Positions 28,993 through 37,505 of a stretch of 64,000 nt of DNA are shown piece after piece; the stretch's first letter is position 1, and each line of letters starts with the position of its first letter. Under the pieces are notes generated by a model. It was not told the DNA's origin, did no database searches, and saw only the letters and a list, made by a program, of their open reading frames with translations. The position numbers and the translations under genes are program-made. Source of the DNA: Candidatus Thiomargarita nelsonii (GTDB lineage: Bacteria; Pseudomonadota; Gammaproteobacteria; Beggiatoales; Beggiatoaceae); assembly GCA_000785145.2 (NCBI GenBank), contig JSZA02000002.1, forward strand, positions 1 through 64,000, read 5' to 3'.

Positions 28993-29282
28993 ATCAAACC
29001 CTCCTTTTATTTAACGCCATTCTCATAGTCAATGCCATATCGTGCCGGAAAATGGCGTGTTCAAGTGGCGAGACGTGTTTGGCATGGTAATACAAAATAA
29101 AATTTCAGTCAAGTGAAACGATAGTTACTACAGGATTTTATTTGGATTGGATTTTTTTTGATTTTATAGAATATTATAGAGAAATAGAGATGAATATTAG
29201 ACTGAATAATTCCAAACAACAGTTTGGCCTCGAAGTAGTAATTGGCATAAAAGCTGTACCTAAACCACTAAAAGCTCAACCA

Positions 29283-29732
29283 CTAGTCAACAAAAAGGTC
29301 GTTACCAACGGCCCTTGCGCGAACTGTGTTGCCGCTGCCGCTAACATTAACATTCACGGTTTGGCTAGATCCGGCCGTGTTGCTAACATCAACATTATCA
29401 ATGGTATTGCCGTCTCCCGTGGCTATCACACTGTTTCCAAGCGCATCGGCAGTCACAGTGTTGTCGCCTCCACTAATATCTACATTCGTCACTTGTGTCC
29501 CATCATTCCTAGCATCCACATTCGATACGTTTCCACCATCTGAGGCACCTATTCTGCTTCCGGCGGCAGTGGAATTGATCTGGAGATTACCATCACCAGA
29601 AACATCTATATTCGCGGTGCTCGATCCATTATTGGTCGCATCGATATTGTCCAAAGCTGATCCAGCAAGCGCAGAGGCGGCTGACAGTGCGAAAAGAGAA
29701 GCGGCGATACCTGCAATCAAAGACTTGTACAT
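29283..29732 (-). CDS. Secreted Asn/Asp/Gly-rich repeat protein (putative fibre subunit 2)
   Basis: The 149-aa product has a clear signal peptide (MYKSLIAGIAASLFALSAAS, cleaved near ALAG). The mature part consists of three or so repeats of about 38 residues such as NVDISGGDNTVTADALGNSV with ATGDGNTIDNVD. Regular N/D-G turns and alternating hydrophobics point to a beta-solenoid or functional amyloid. It has no cysteine. It is a close paralogue of the gene at 29976-30425. AGGAG precedes the ATG. No export partner other than the CsgG-like lipoprotein is in view. Confidence 0.72.
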   Translation of the reverse strand: MYKSLIAGIAASLFALSAASALAGSALDNIDATNNGSSTANIDVSGDGNLQINSTAAGSRIGASDGGNVSNVDARNDGTQVTNVDISGGDNTVTADALGNSVIATGDGNTIDNVDVSNTAGSSQTVNVNVSGSGNTVRARAVGNDLFVD

Positions 29733-29763
29733 AATATTTATTTCTCCTAAGTCATTTTTTTAT

Positions 29764-29917
29764 CGTTCCCACGCAGAGCGCACTCTCTTATACATAACTT
29801 TTTAAATAATTGAAATTAAATAATATTGTGTAGGGTGGGTAGAGCGATAGCGCAACCCACCCTACAATTGTCGAAAATGGACTTGTGTATAAGTGAGTGC
29901 GCGAGGCAAAGGAACGA
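29764..29917. mobile_element. MITE-like element (29781-29899) nested in a family C repeat
   Basis: A 119-bp unit has 17-bp imperfect terminal inverted repeats: CACTCTCTTATACATAA at the left and TTGTGTATAAGTGAGTG at the right. It contains a family F hairpin (GTAGGGTGGGTAGAGC...AACCCACCCTAC). It is flanked by CGTTCCCACGCAGAGCG on the left and CGCGAGGCAAAGGAACG on the right, the two halves of a family C repeat. Its right end matches the element at 8489-8625. Confidence 0.7.
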
Positions 29918-29975
29918 TAAATGGTTTTTTTTATATAGCTAAAGCAGCGACTCTGTCGCGGCTAGGCATCCACCA

Positions 29976-30425
29976 CTAGTCAACAAAAAGGTCGTTACCA
30001 ACTGCCCTTCCGTGAACTGTGTTGCTGTTGCCGCTAACAGTAACATTCGCGGTTTGGTCAGAACCACCATTGTTGGTAACATCAGCATTCTCAATGGTAT
30101 TGCCGGCTCCCGTGGCTATCACACTGTTTCCAAGCGCATCGGCATCCACAGTGTTGCTGCCTCCACTAATATCTACATTCGTCACTTGTGTCCCATTATT
30201 CGTCGCATCCACATTCGATACGTCTCCACCAGATGAGGCACCTATTTGGCTTCCGGCGGCAGTGGAATTGATCTGGACATTATTATTACCAGAAACATCT
30301 ACATTCGCGGTGCTCGATCCATTATTGGTCGCATCGATATTGCTCAAAGCCGAACCAGCAAGCGCAGAGGCGGCTGACAGTGCGAAAACAGAAGCGGCGA
30401 TACCTGCAATCAAAGACTTATACAT
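29976..30425 (-). CDS. Secreted Asn/Asp/Gly-rich repeat protein (putative fibre subunit 1)
   Basis: The 149-aa product has the same signal peptide (one Leu/Val change), the same repeat layout and the same last residues (GNDLFVD) as its neighbour. Differences are concentrated at solenoid-surface positions, for example DGNLQ versus NNNVQ. It is the first gene of the four-gene run that ends with the CsgG-like lipoprotein. AGGAG precedes the ATG. I expect export to the cell surface and assembly into fibres. The identity as amyloid is inference. Confidence 0.72.
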   Translation of the reverse strand: MYKSLIAGIAASVFALSAASALAGSALSNIDATNNGSSTANVDVSGNNNVQINSTAAGSQIGASSGGDVSNVDATNNGTQVTNVDISGGSNTVDADALGNSVIATGAGNTIENADVTNNGGSDQTANVTVSGNSNTVHGRAVGNDLFVD

Positions 30426-30787
30426 AATAGTACTCCTAAGTAAAGTAAGTTAATTTCAACATGTGATAGCAATTCTATTGATAACGATTGACAGCATACT
30501 TAGTCTATCAACAATTATGAATAAGGGAGTATCAGCCCTTTATCCCCTCGGCTAATGAAAGCCTATCCATATAATATATTAACGAATAGATTAATGCAAG
30601 CTTTTTTTGATGCTAAATGCTAATAAAAAAAAAATAAAAAACCAACTATTATGTCAGGCGAAAACCTTGCAGAGCCGGCAACTTAATTAGACTGACAAGA
30701 AAGCGCAATTTGCCAAATATTTTTTTTTTCCCTGTTTTAGGAGTCCAAAATTTATTTTGGACAAATGGCATTGGCGAAAGCACTTGC
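30426..30787. other. Gene-free gap with a family B-like repeat
   Basis: About 360 AT-rich bases. It should hold the promoter of the fibre-like gene run. A palindrome GAGTCCAAAATTTATTTTGG lies at 30740-30762, just downstream of the repeat lipoprotein gene, and A-runs occur near 30625-30645. I see no gene. Confidence 0.6.
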
Positions 30788-31675
30788 TCATCGAGTAATA
30801 AGGATTATTTTTTCTCCAGACAAACTTGGTGAGATATTACTCGGATTAGTGTTTGTCAAGTTTGGCTCCCCCAGACTCCAACAATGATTGTCCTCTAATA
30901 ACGAATTATCATGCTCTAATATATACCCTCTCATTTTTTGATTAGAAGCTGTGAGTATAATAGGAGTCATGATTTGACAGGGTACTTCATTCCACATCTC
31001 TTCATATGCAGCATAAGACTGTACTTGCTTGTTTTGCTCCCCTACGGATTTAGTCAGAAAACTGCCATTTGTCGTATTGACATTGTTTGCAGCACGAGAT
31101 GAGACTAACAATACTCCCATTTCTTCATTGGTGGCATTGATGTTAGACTGCGCTTGCTTGTTTTGCCCACCAAGGGATTTAGTCAGAAAACCGTCATTTG
31201 TCGCATTGACATTGTTTGCCGCACGAGATGAGACAGAGTCCATTTCTTCATTGGTGGCATTGATGTTAGACTGTGCTTGCTTGTTTTGCCCACCAAGGGA
31301 TTTAGTCAGAAAACCGCCATTTGTCGCATTGACATTGTTTGCCGCACGAGATGAGACTGAGCCCATTTCTTCATTGGTGGCATTGATGTTAGACTGTGCT
31401 TGCTTGTTTTGCCCACCAAGGGATTTAGTCAGAAAACCGCCATTTGTCGCATTGACATTGTTTGCCGCACGAGATGAGACTGAGCCCATTTCTTTATTGG
31501 TGGCATTGATGTTAGACTGTGCTTGCTTGTTTTGCCCACCTACGGATTTAGTCAGAAAATCGCCATTTGCAGCACGATCAACTGACGATGATGCCACATT
31601 GCCGGTATTTCTGGCACAGGAAAGCATAGATGATGCCAGAATAAATGCAATAACAACTAAGTTTTTAGAACGCAT
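30788..31675 (-). CDS. Lipoprotein with 41-residue tandem repeats
   Basis: The protein begins at the ATG at 31675 (MRSKNLVV), which has a strong AGGAGG. The frame is open to 31723 but the start there is weak. Its signal ends in MLSC, a plausible though not perfect lipobox. About 4.5 tandem repeats of 41 residues (123 bp, about 31015-31565) follow, each like RAANNVNATNGGFLTKSLGG plus QNKQAQSNINATNEEMG. Asn, Gln and Ser dominate. The unique C-terminus (about 220-295) has two Cys and is not recognised. The near-identical DNA of the repeats points to recent expansion and probably variable copy number. It lies upstream of the fibre-like genes on the same strand, so a surface role is plausible. Confidence 0.68.
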   Translation of the reverse strand: MRSKNLVVIAFILASSMLSCARNTGNVASSSVDRAANGDFLTKSVGGQNKQAQSNINATNKEMGSVSSRAANNVNATNGGFLTKSLGGQNKQAQSNINATNEEMGSVSSRAANNVNATNGGFLTKSLGGQNKQAQSNINATNEEMDSVSSRAANNVNATNDGFLTKSLGGQNKQAQSNINATNEEMGVLLVSSRAANNVNTTNGSFLTKSVGEQNKQVQSYAAYEEMWNEVPCQIMTPIILTASNQKMRGYILEHDNSLLEDNHCWSLGEPNLTNTNPSNISPSLSGEKIILITR

Positions 31676-31831
31676 AGTAAATACCTCCTTATCACGATGA
31701 TAATCGTCGCATTGTACCACCATTTTTGTTCGAGTCCTACCGCAATCGGTTGGTGGTTTTCGCTACCATGCAAAAAGTATTCCGATCATTCGCAACTATA
31801 TAGTGAGCCTAAATGATTTGTTTGTCAATTT

Positions 31832-31866
31832 AAAAATCCTATTTCTTCAAGAAATAGGATTTTTTT
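31832..31866. terminator. Bidirectional terminator-like hairpin, family G
   Basis: AAAAATCCTATTTCTTCAAG and its partner AAATAGGATTTTTT form an A-rich/T-rich stem of about 14 bp with T-runs on both strands. It is downstream of the chimeric gene on the minus strand. Nearly identical hairpins occur at 42725, 47376 and 51709. Confidence 0.7.
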
Positions 31867-31922
31867 GGTGCCCTAAATATATAGACTGACAGGAGAGCGC
31901 AAATTTCCAGATAGTTTTTCAA

Positions 31923-31945
31923 GTCCAAGATAAATCTTGGACTCC
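31923..31945. repeat. Palindromic repeat, family B
   Basis: GTCCAAGATAAATCTTGGAC plus TCC, just beyond the 3' end of the chimeric gene. Confidence 0.9.
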
Positions 31946-31983
31946 AAAATATAGGTGCCTCGCTTGCACTCATCTCTTGCCCA

Positions 31984-34410
31984 TTAACGTTGCTCCACTT
32001 TAACAGTGGTATGATTTTGTGTCCATTCCCCCTTTGTCATGGCAAAAGTTTCAACCGTCAAACTACCCTGTGAGTCTCCTAATGGAATGACGATATCGGC
32101 ACTTTCATTGAGATTAATCAGTTTGTAATATAAAACGTTTTTATATTCAATATATTGAGATTCTATCGCGTTTGTTTGATACCCTTTTCCAGATTCTGTT
32201 TGAGTTTCTTCATCTATGGAAAAAGTCTCCAAATATTGCGTCAAATATTTTTCGCCCGAATATTCTCCAGAGGACAATTCATCTAAATATTGAGATAATT
32301 CCTCTTCTGGGGACAATTGTTCTTTTTCGGACATTTCATCCTCACCAGAAAAATATTCATATTCTTCATCATCTAGGCTAAATGTATCTAAATATTTTGA
32401 AAATTCATCCTCTTCTTCGTGGCTCAATGTTTCAACATAGTTGGACAATTCATCACCATCAGCAAAATCCTTGCTAGTCTTGTCTGTTTCACCCAACTCT
32501 ATCTGCTCAATAATTTCATCCTCGTGACTGAGATCAAATTCAAGGGCGTGTTCAATGAAGGATTCAAGTTTGTCTGCCTCGACTAAAATCGCTTCAATCT
32601 GCATATCAGTATGAGATTTAATCTCGTTAAGCACTAACTCAGCATTTGTGGGATCAGAGAGAGCAACGAAGAGGCAATCACCACGCTTGAATAAAGGGAG
32701 AACTTGATGCTTTCTTAACCGTTTTTTATCAACGAGTTTGATAACTTCAGGCTTGAGTTCAACGCTTTCAAGAGCGACAAGCGGTATGCCAAACTTTTTA
32801 GCCACTGCGGTGTGTGTGGTTTCAGTTCCTTGCAACATTTCTTCAGCACGCGCTTTTTCGGCGAGATTACCTTTGGCGATACTTTCTGTGAGAAGGTTAT
32901 GAGCGGTGTCAGCCTCACCCAAGTCTAAAAGCCATTGGGCTAAATCCGCGTGAACCTTCAATTCGCTATTGATCTCAATGATATCATCTTCATCGCTAGT
33001 CACCATAAGGTATGAAGAATCATTCAATAATTCTTCCATGGTTGAAAATGCTCGTGAGTCCATGCCTTCAGTAGCCGTATCAATACTGCGCTTAGCAGCA
33101 GCCGCTAAACTCACTTCTGGCTTGGAAGTGATACCTTCTTCGCGCACACATAAGAGAACCGGCATTGTCTTATCAACAAGACCTTTTAGGCGCACAACTA
33201 AATCTGTGTCTGGTCGAATGCTCTTAGGCGTTTCAACGCTCAATTGAAAGGTTTGAGGCTTAATAAAAGTGGTATAACCTTCAAAAGCTTGTTCATTTAC
33301 AAAGCCACCGACAAATACCGTACAAAAGGGACTGTCTGTTCTGACTGTGATGGTGTTACCCGCTGTGACATTTCCCTCTTCTTGTATAACATACTGACCA
33401 GAGATCAAATCTAAATTGACCAAAACTAGCGATTCCACGTCAGTGTTGACTTGGATAAGACGCTCATTGGTGACGATTTCCTCAACCGTTAACGCTGTTG
33501 CGAAAAAATCGCCTTCCATCAAATATCCACCCCGTAGCGGCAGTGCCTTGGCTTCTGAGATCATTGAAAAAAATTTTTCTTCACCCAACTCATTGATGAC
33601 AGTGGTTTTATCTTCAAATACTTGAGGAGTCGTGCCGGGGATTGGCACTTGAGTGAGCCGCTTGGCATCGACCGTCACGCGCAAACTGAATGGTCCACTC
33701 CCACTCATCGGTATGCTGCCCACATAGTATCCTGGGCTGACTGCTTTAGGTATGGTGTCGGCAACCTCTAAACCTTGCTCTATCAATGTCACCATGAGTT
33801 TGCCTTCAAACGGCATTTGATAACTTTCCACCTCCAATTCAAATAAAAATGTTGCTGCCTCTTCTTTAAGCTTGTGCTTGATGAGTTGAGCAGAGAGAGG
33901 GGCTAAGTGCTCTTCTGTGACTGTGAAAGAGGCGGGTACACAGATACGGCGATCAGCTATTGACAATTGCGCTTCGTAGCTGCCCGGTGGGAGCTTTGAA
34001 ACGGTTTCAATGCCAACACCGTCTGTGAGTTTGACCAATCTCTCGCTAAACATTTCGCCATTGCTATTGATTGTTAAGCGCAAGTCCTCGGGCGGTGTGG
34101 GGAATGCGATGAAAAAACGCACGGTGTCTTGCTCTGCGCGATAGAGTTTGCGGTCAGTGACAACACAAGCGATTGGCTCAATGTCCCGATGTTGAGGTGT
34201 AATGGTCACGCCATCCAGTTTGACGGCTTGATTAACTAGCGGCAATACATTGTTTTTAAAATATTTTTTTACTGAAAGTCGCCTAAGTCGCTCTACGCTA
34301 GTGGCCTTTTTGTGCCTGACGAAAACAAAGTAGTGCCCAATCTGTACATCGTCTTTTATCTGTTCAGCACGTTGTTGATCGTTAATGGTGACTTTAAAAG
34401 GATATTTCAT
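31984..34410 (-). CDS. Chimeric protein: macroglobulin-like beta domains, FimV-like and T2SS-E N-terminal domains
   Basis: No single family covers this 808-aa protein. The first about 420 residues are beta-rich and resemble macroglobulin MG modules, for example CVVTDRKLYRAEQDTVRFF. A helical pair near 490-530 (HADLAQWLLDLGEADTAHNL then KARAEEML) resembles the FimV C-terminal module. Residues about 540-630 match the N-terminal domain of GspE/PilB/MshE (AKKFGIPLVALESVELKPEV, LPLFKRGDCLFVALSDPTN), which in MshE binds c-di-GMP. A very acidic region (about 640-740) has repeats like DELSNYVETLS / DEFSKYLDTFS. There is no signal peptide, so it should be cytoplasmic. The start at the ATG at 34410 (MKYPFKV) is chosen because the open frame upstream translates a palindrome. 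No ribosome-binding site is evident. Confidence 0.6.
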   Translation of the reverse strand: MKYPFKVTINDQQRAEQIKDDVQIGHYFVFVRHKKATSVERLRRLSVKKYFKNNVLPLVNQAVKLDGVTITPQHRDIEPIACVVTDRKLYRAEQDTVRFFIAFPTPPEDLRLTINSNGEMFSERLVKLTDGVGIETVSKLPPGSYEAQLSIADRRICVPASFTVTEEHLAPLSAQLIKHKLKEEAATFLFELEVESYQMPFEGKLMVTLIEQGLEVADTIPKAVSPGYYVGSIPMSGSGPFSLRVTVDAKRLTQVPIPGTTPQVFEDKTTVINELGEEKFFSMISEAKALPLRGGYLMEGDFFATALTVEEIVTNERLIQVNTDVESLVLVNLDLISGQYVIQEEGNVTAGNTITVRTDSPFCTVFVGGFVNEQAFEGYTTFIKPQTFQLSVETPKSIRPDTDLVVRLKGLVDKTMPVLLCVREEGITSKPEVSLAAAAKRSIDTATEGMDSRAFSTMEELLNDSSYLMVTSDEDDIIEINSELKVHADLAQWLLDLGEADTAHNLLTESIAKGNLAEKARAEEMLQGTETTHTAVAKKFGIPLVALESVELKPEVIKLVDKKRLRKHQVLPLFKRGDCLFVALSDPTNAELVLNEIKSHTDMQIEAILVEADKLESFIEHALEFDLSHEDEIIEQIELGETDKTSKDFADGDELSNYVETLSHEEEDEFSKYLDTFSLDDEEYEYFSGEDEMSEKEQLSPEEELSQYLDELSSGEYSGEKYLTQYLETFSIDEETQTESGKGYQTNAIESQYIEYKNVLYYKLINLNESADIVIPLGDSQGSLTVETFAMTKGEWTQNHTTVKVEQR

Positions 34411-34427
34411 AATATTATTATATTTCG

Positions 34428-34475
34428 GAGTCCAAGATTTATCTTGGACGTCTGCCAAGATAAATCTTGGACTCC
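34428..34475. repeat. Two family B palindromes, head to tail
   Basis: GGAGTCCAAGATTTATCTTG, GACGTCTG and CCAAGATAAATCTTGGACTC follow one another between the divergent chimeric gene and glmU. Confidence 0.88.
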
Positions 34476-34553
34476 AAAATTGGCTTGATGTGTTATTCTA
34501 ATCGTCACTTATAGTTTATCAAAAGAGTTTTTGTGTGAGGTAATTAAATAGCG

Positions 34554-35915
34554 ATGAAACTGTCTATTATCATTCTAGCTGCCGGGCTTGGCAAACGCAT
34601 GCATTCTGATATCCCCAAGGTTTTGCACCAACTTGCCGAAAAACCCTTAATTCGCCACGTTGTTGATACTGCCTTAGCACTTAAGCCAGATAATATACAT
34701 ATTGTTTATGGGCATAAGGGTGAGCAAGTCCGTGAGGCACTTGCTGATACCAATATCAATTGGGTAGAGCAAGCTCAACAATTAGGGACTGGACATGCTG
34801 TGGCACAAGCCATGCCTGATATTGCTGATGATACAATGGTATTAGTGCTTTGTGGTGATGTTCCCTTAATAAATTTAGCAACCCTCCAAGCCTTATGTTC
34901 ACAAGCTAACAATCTTGGCGTACTCACCGTCCTTTTAGACAATCCCCAAGGCTATGGGCGGATTGTCCGCAATGCCCAGGGACAAGTAGAACGCATCGTT
35001 GAGGAAAAAGATGCGAGTACCTCTATTAAACAAATTAATGAAGTCAATGCGGGTATATTCATCGTCTCTGCCACCCATTTGCGCCGTTGGTTAGCGTCAC
35101 TCAATAATGATAATGCCCAAGGTGAATATTATTTGACTGACATTATTACTTTGGCAGTACAAGAAAATGTGCCGATTCATACCACAACGAGCGACTCACC
35201 ATATCAAGTGATGGGAGTCAATGATCGCCTTCAATTGGCAAGCTTAGAGCGTTATTATCAAACCCAACAAGTTAAGCAGCTCATCCTTGCTGGTGTCACA
35301 GTATATGATCCTGCCCGTCTTGATATACGTGGCACGGTACAAGCAGGGCGTGATGTTTCTATTGACATCAATGTGATTCTTGAAGGTGAAATCAAGCTGG
35401 GTAACCGTGTTAAAATCGGACCACATACAGTGATACGCAATGCCAACATTGGTGATGATGTCGAGATTTTATCTCATTGTGTGATCGAAAATGTTGTGAT
35501 TGGTGCCGCCTGTCGGATTGGTCCTTTTGCTCGTTTGCGCCCTGACACCGTATTAGCAGCGCAGGTGCATATTGGTAATTTTGTTGAAATTAAAAAATCA
35601 ACTGTCGCACAGGGCTCTAAAATTAATCACTTGAGTTATATTGGTGATAGTGAAGTCGGTAGTGGTGTCAATATTGGAGCCGGGACTATCACTTGCAATT
35701 ATGATGGTACGAATAAACATAAAACAATTATAGAAGATAGGGCTTTTATTGGCTCTGATACCCAGTTAGTCGCGCCTGTGACGGTGGGAGCCGGGGCGAC
35801 GATTGCTGCTGGCTCAACGATTACGCGAGATACGCCGCCTGATGCTTTGACTGTGAGCCGTACACCACAAAAGACAATAGTCGGTTGGCAACGCCCTATC
35901 AAAAAGAAAAAGTGA
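34554..35915 (+). CDS. glmU: Bifunctional UDP-GlcNAc pyrophosphorylase / glucosamine-1-phosphate acetyltransferase
   Basis: It makes UDP-N-acetylglucosamine for peptidoglycan and LPS. The N-terminal uridyltransferase (about residues 1-228) has the signature LAAGLGKRMHSDIPKVLH and the metal-binding CGDVP. The C-terminal left-handed beta-helix (about 250-453) has hexapeptide repeats and the acetyltransferase residues in SYIGDSEVGSGVNIGAGTIT and NYDGTNKHKT. At 453 aa it is full length. GAGG lies about 13 bp before the ATG. A divergent gene shares the upstream repeats. Confidence 0.97.
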   Translation: MKLSIIILAAGLGKRMHSDIPKVLHQLAEKPLIRHVVDTALALKPDNIHIVYGHKGEQVREALADTNINWVEQAQQLGTGHAVAQAMPDIADDTMVLVLCGDVPLINLATLQALCSQANNLGVLTVLLDNPQGYGRIVRNAQGQVERIVEEKDASTSIKQINEVNAGIFIVSATHLRRWLASLNNDNAQGEYYLTDIITLAVQENVPIHTTTSDSPYQVMGVNDRLQLASLERYYQTQQVKQLILAGVTVYDPARLDIRGTVQAGRDVSIDINVILEGEIKLGNRVKIGPHTVIRNANIGDDVEILSHCVIENVVIGAACRIGPFARLRPDTVLAAQVHIGNFVEIKKSTVAQGSKINHLSYIGDSEVGSGVNIGAGTITCNYDGTNKHKTIIEDRAFIGSDTQLVAPVTVGAGATIAAGSTITRDTPPDALTVSRTPQKTIVGWQRPIKKKK

Positions 35916-35920
35916 TTTTT

Positions 35921-35943
35921 GTCCAAGATAAATCTTGGACTCC
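35921..35943. repeat. Palindromic repeat, family B
   Basis: GTCCAAGATAAATCTTGGAC plus TCC begins 5 bases after the glmU stop. It lies inside the open frame that runs into the next gene. Confidence 0.9.
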
Positions 35944-35978
35944 TGTTTATTTACAGTTCAACCAAAGGTTTATTATCC

Positions 35979-37253
35979 TTGAGTGACATTCCGATAAGTG
36001 TGCTATTTGGCATACTGTTTTTTTTGATCTTATTCTCTGGATTTTTCTCTGCCTCTGAAACCAGCATGATGGCGATTAATCGCTACCGTTTACGCCATCT
36101 CGTGCAGAAAAAACATCGGGGCGCACGGCGCGTCAGTCAATTATTAGAACGCCCGGATCGCCTGATTGGTGTAATTTTATTGGGCAATAATTTTGTCAAT
36201 ATTTTCGCATCCTCAATTGCCACTGTGATTGCTATTGAATTGATGGGAGAAGCCGGCATAGCAATCGCTGCGGCATTACTAACAGTGGTTATTCTTATTT
36301 TCAGTGAAGTGGCACCTAAAACGGTAGCAGCACTCCATCCAGAAAGGGTTGCATTTCCCGCCTCATTGGTCATTAAACCCTTGCTGAAATTATCATATCC
36401 TTTGGTATGGATGCTAAACTGCGCGGCTAATAGCTTACTGAAATGGATAGGTATTTCTGAGCAAGACAAAGACAACCATCACTTAAGCCCTGACGAATTG
36501 CGTACTGTGGTACACGAGGCGGGTGGACTTATCCCTCAACGCCATCAAAGCATGTTGTTGGGTATTTTAGATTTAGAGAAAGTGACTGTTGAAGACATTA
36601 TGGTGCCACGTAATGAAATTATTGGTATTGATCTCAAGGCACCACTTGATAAAATAACCGAACAATTAGCCACTAGCCAACACACTCGTTTGCCACTGTA
36701 CCGTGAAAACATAGATAATGTCATGGGTATGGTACATCTACGTCAATTATTACGCTTATTCAAGCACGATGAATTTAGCAAAGAAGCGTTGGAAAAAACA
36801 GCCCAGGAACTTTATTTCGTCCCAGAAGGCACGCCTTTAAACACGCAATTGTTGAATTTTCAACAACATAAACGACGTATTGGTTTAGTGGTGAATGAAT
36901 ATGGTGATATTCAAGGTTTAGTAACCCTTGAGGATATTCTCGAAGAAATTGTTGGCGAATTTACCACTGATCCTGATAGCTATACGCCAGATGTACAACA
37001 CCAAAAAGACAACACTTTTCTCGTTGATGGCAGTATCACGGTGCGAGAACTCAACCGCGAAATGCAATGGCATTTACCCACCAATGGCCCAAAAACGCTT
37101 AACGGTTTGATTTTAGAGTATTTAGAAGTCATCCCAGAAGCAGGGACGAGTTTGCTTTTAGAGGGGCATCCGATAGAAATTGTGCAAATGGCTAATAAGG
37201 CTGTGAAAACGGTGAAAATTAAGCAGCAAGAGCCACCTGTGGAAAATATTTGA
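35979..37253 (+). CDS. CorC/HlyC-family membrane protein (DUF21 plus CBS pair, CorB/YfjD-like)
   Basis: The N-terminal DUF21 region (about residues 1-170) has about four membrane helices with the signature GFFSASETSMMAINRYRLRH. Two CBS domains (about 190-315, with IMVPRNEI and NEYGDIQGLVTLEDILEEIV) and a C-terminal CorC_HlyC domain follow. Family members take part in magnesium/cobalt resistance or transport, but this is not proved in most cases. I start at the TTG at 35979 (SDIPISVLFG), with AAAGG upstream. The frame is open back to 35919, but that part encodes a family B palindrome. It follows glmU closely and may be read with it. Confidence 0.87.
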   Translation: MSDIPISVLFGILFFLILFSGFFSASETSMMAINRYRLRHLVQKKHRGARRVSQLLERPDRLIGVILLGNNFVNIFASSIATVIAIELMGEAGIAIAAALLTVVILIFSEVAPKTVAALHPERVAFPASLVIKPLLKLSYPLVWMLNCAANSLLKWIGISEQDKDNHHLSPDELRTVVHEAGGLIPQRHQSMLLGILDLEKVTVEDIMVPRNEIIGIDLKAPLDKITEQLATSQHTRLPLYRENIDNVMGMVHLRQLLRLFKHDEFSKEALEKTAQELYFVPEGTPLNTQLLNFQQHKRRIGLVVNEYGDIQGLVTLEDILEEIVGEFTTDPDSYTPDVQHQKDNTFLVDGSITVRELNREMQWHLPTNGPKTLNGLILEYLEVIPEAGTSLLLEGHPIEIVQMANKAVKTVKIKQQEPPVENI

Positions 37254-37284
37254 GCAAGCGTGAGAAATCCTATTTTTTTGACTT

Positions 37285-37428
37285 CGTTTCGGGAATGGAG
37301 CGCAGCGGATTTCCCGAAACAACTTGTGATTTTTGTTTCGGGAATGGAGCGCAGCGGATTTCCCGAAACAACTTGTGAGAAATCCTATTTTTGTTTCGGG
37401 AAATCCGCTACGCTCCATTCCCGAAACA
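37285..37428. repeat. Three family E palindromes
   Basis: Units at about 37285-37320, 37335-37369 and 37393-37428 have the form GTTTCGGGAATGGAGCGCAG...CCCGAAAC, the third inverted relative to the other two. They fill the gap between the CorC-like gene and waaL together with two copies of GAGAAATCCTATTTTT. Confidence 0.88.
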
Positions 37429-37505
37429 ACTGTTCAGTGTTTTTTCAAAAATTGAAGAAGTGAAATCTTGTTGGATAGATTGTAAAATGAATAATTGGAG
37501 AAAGA

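Noticed and set aside
29142..29543. Open frame on the plus strand across the fibre-subunit gene at 29283
   Set aside because: It is antisense to the repeat protein, which has a signal peptide, a good ribosome-binding site and a paralogue next door. The plus-strand text has no family character.
31029..31700. 223-codon plus-strand frame over the repeat lipoprotein
   Set aside because: It only mirrors the 123-bp repeats of the minus-strand gene. It has no ribosome-binding site, and the minus strand has AGGAGG and a lipoprotein signal.
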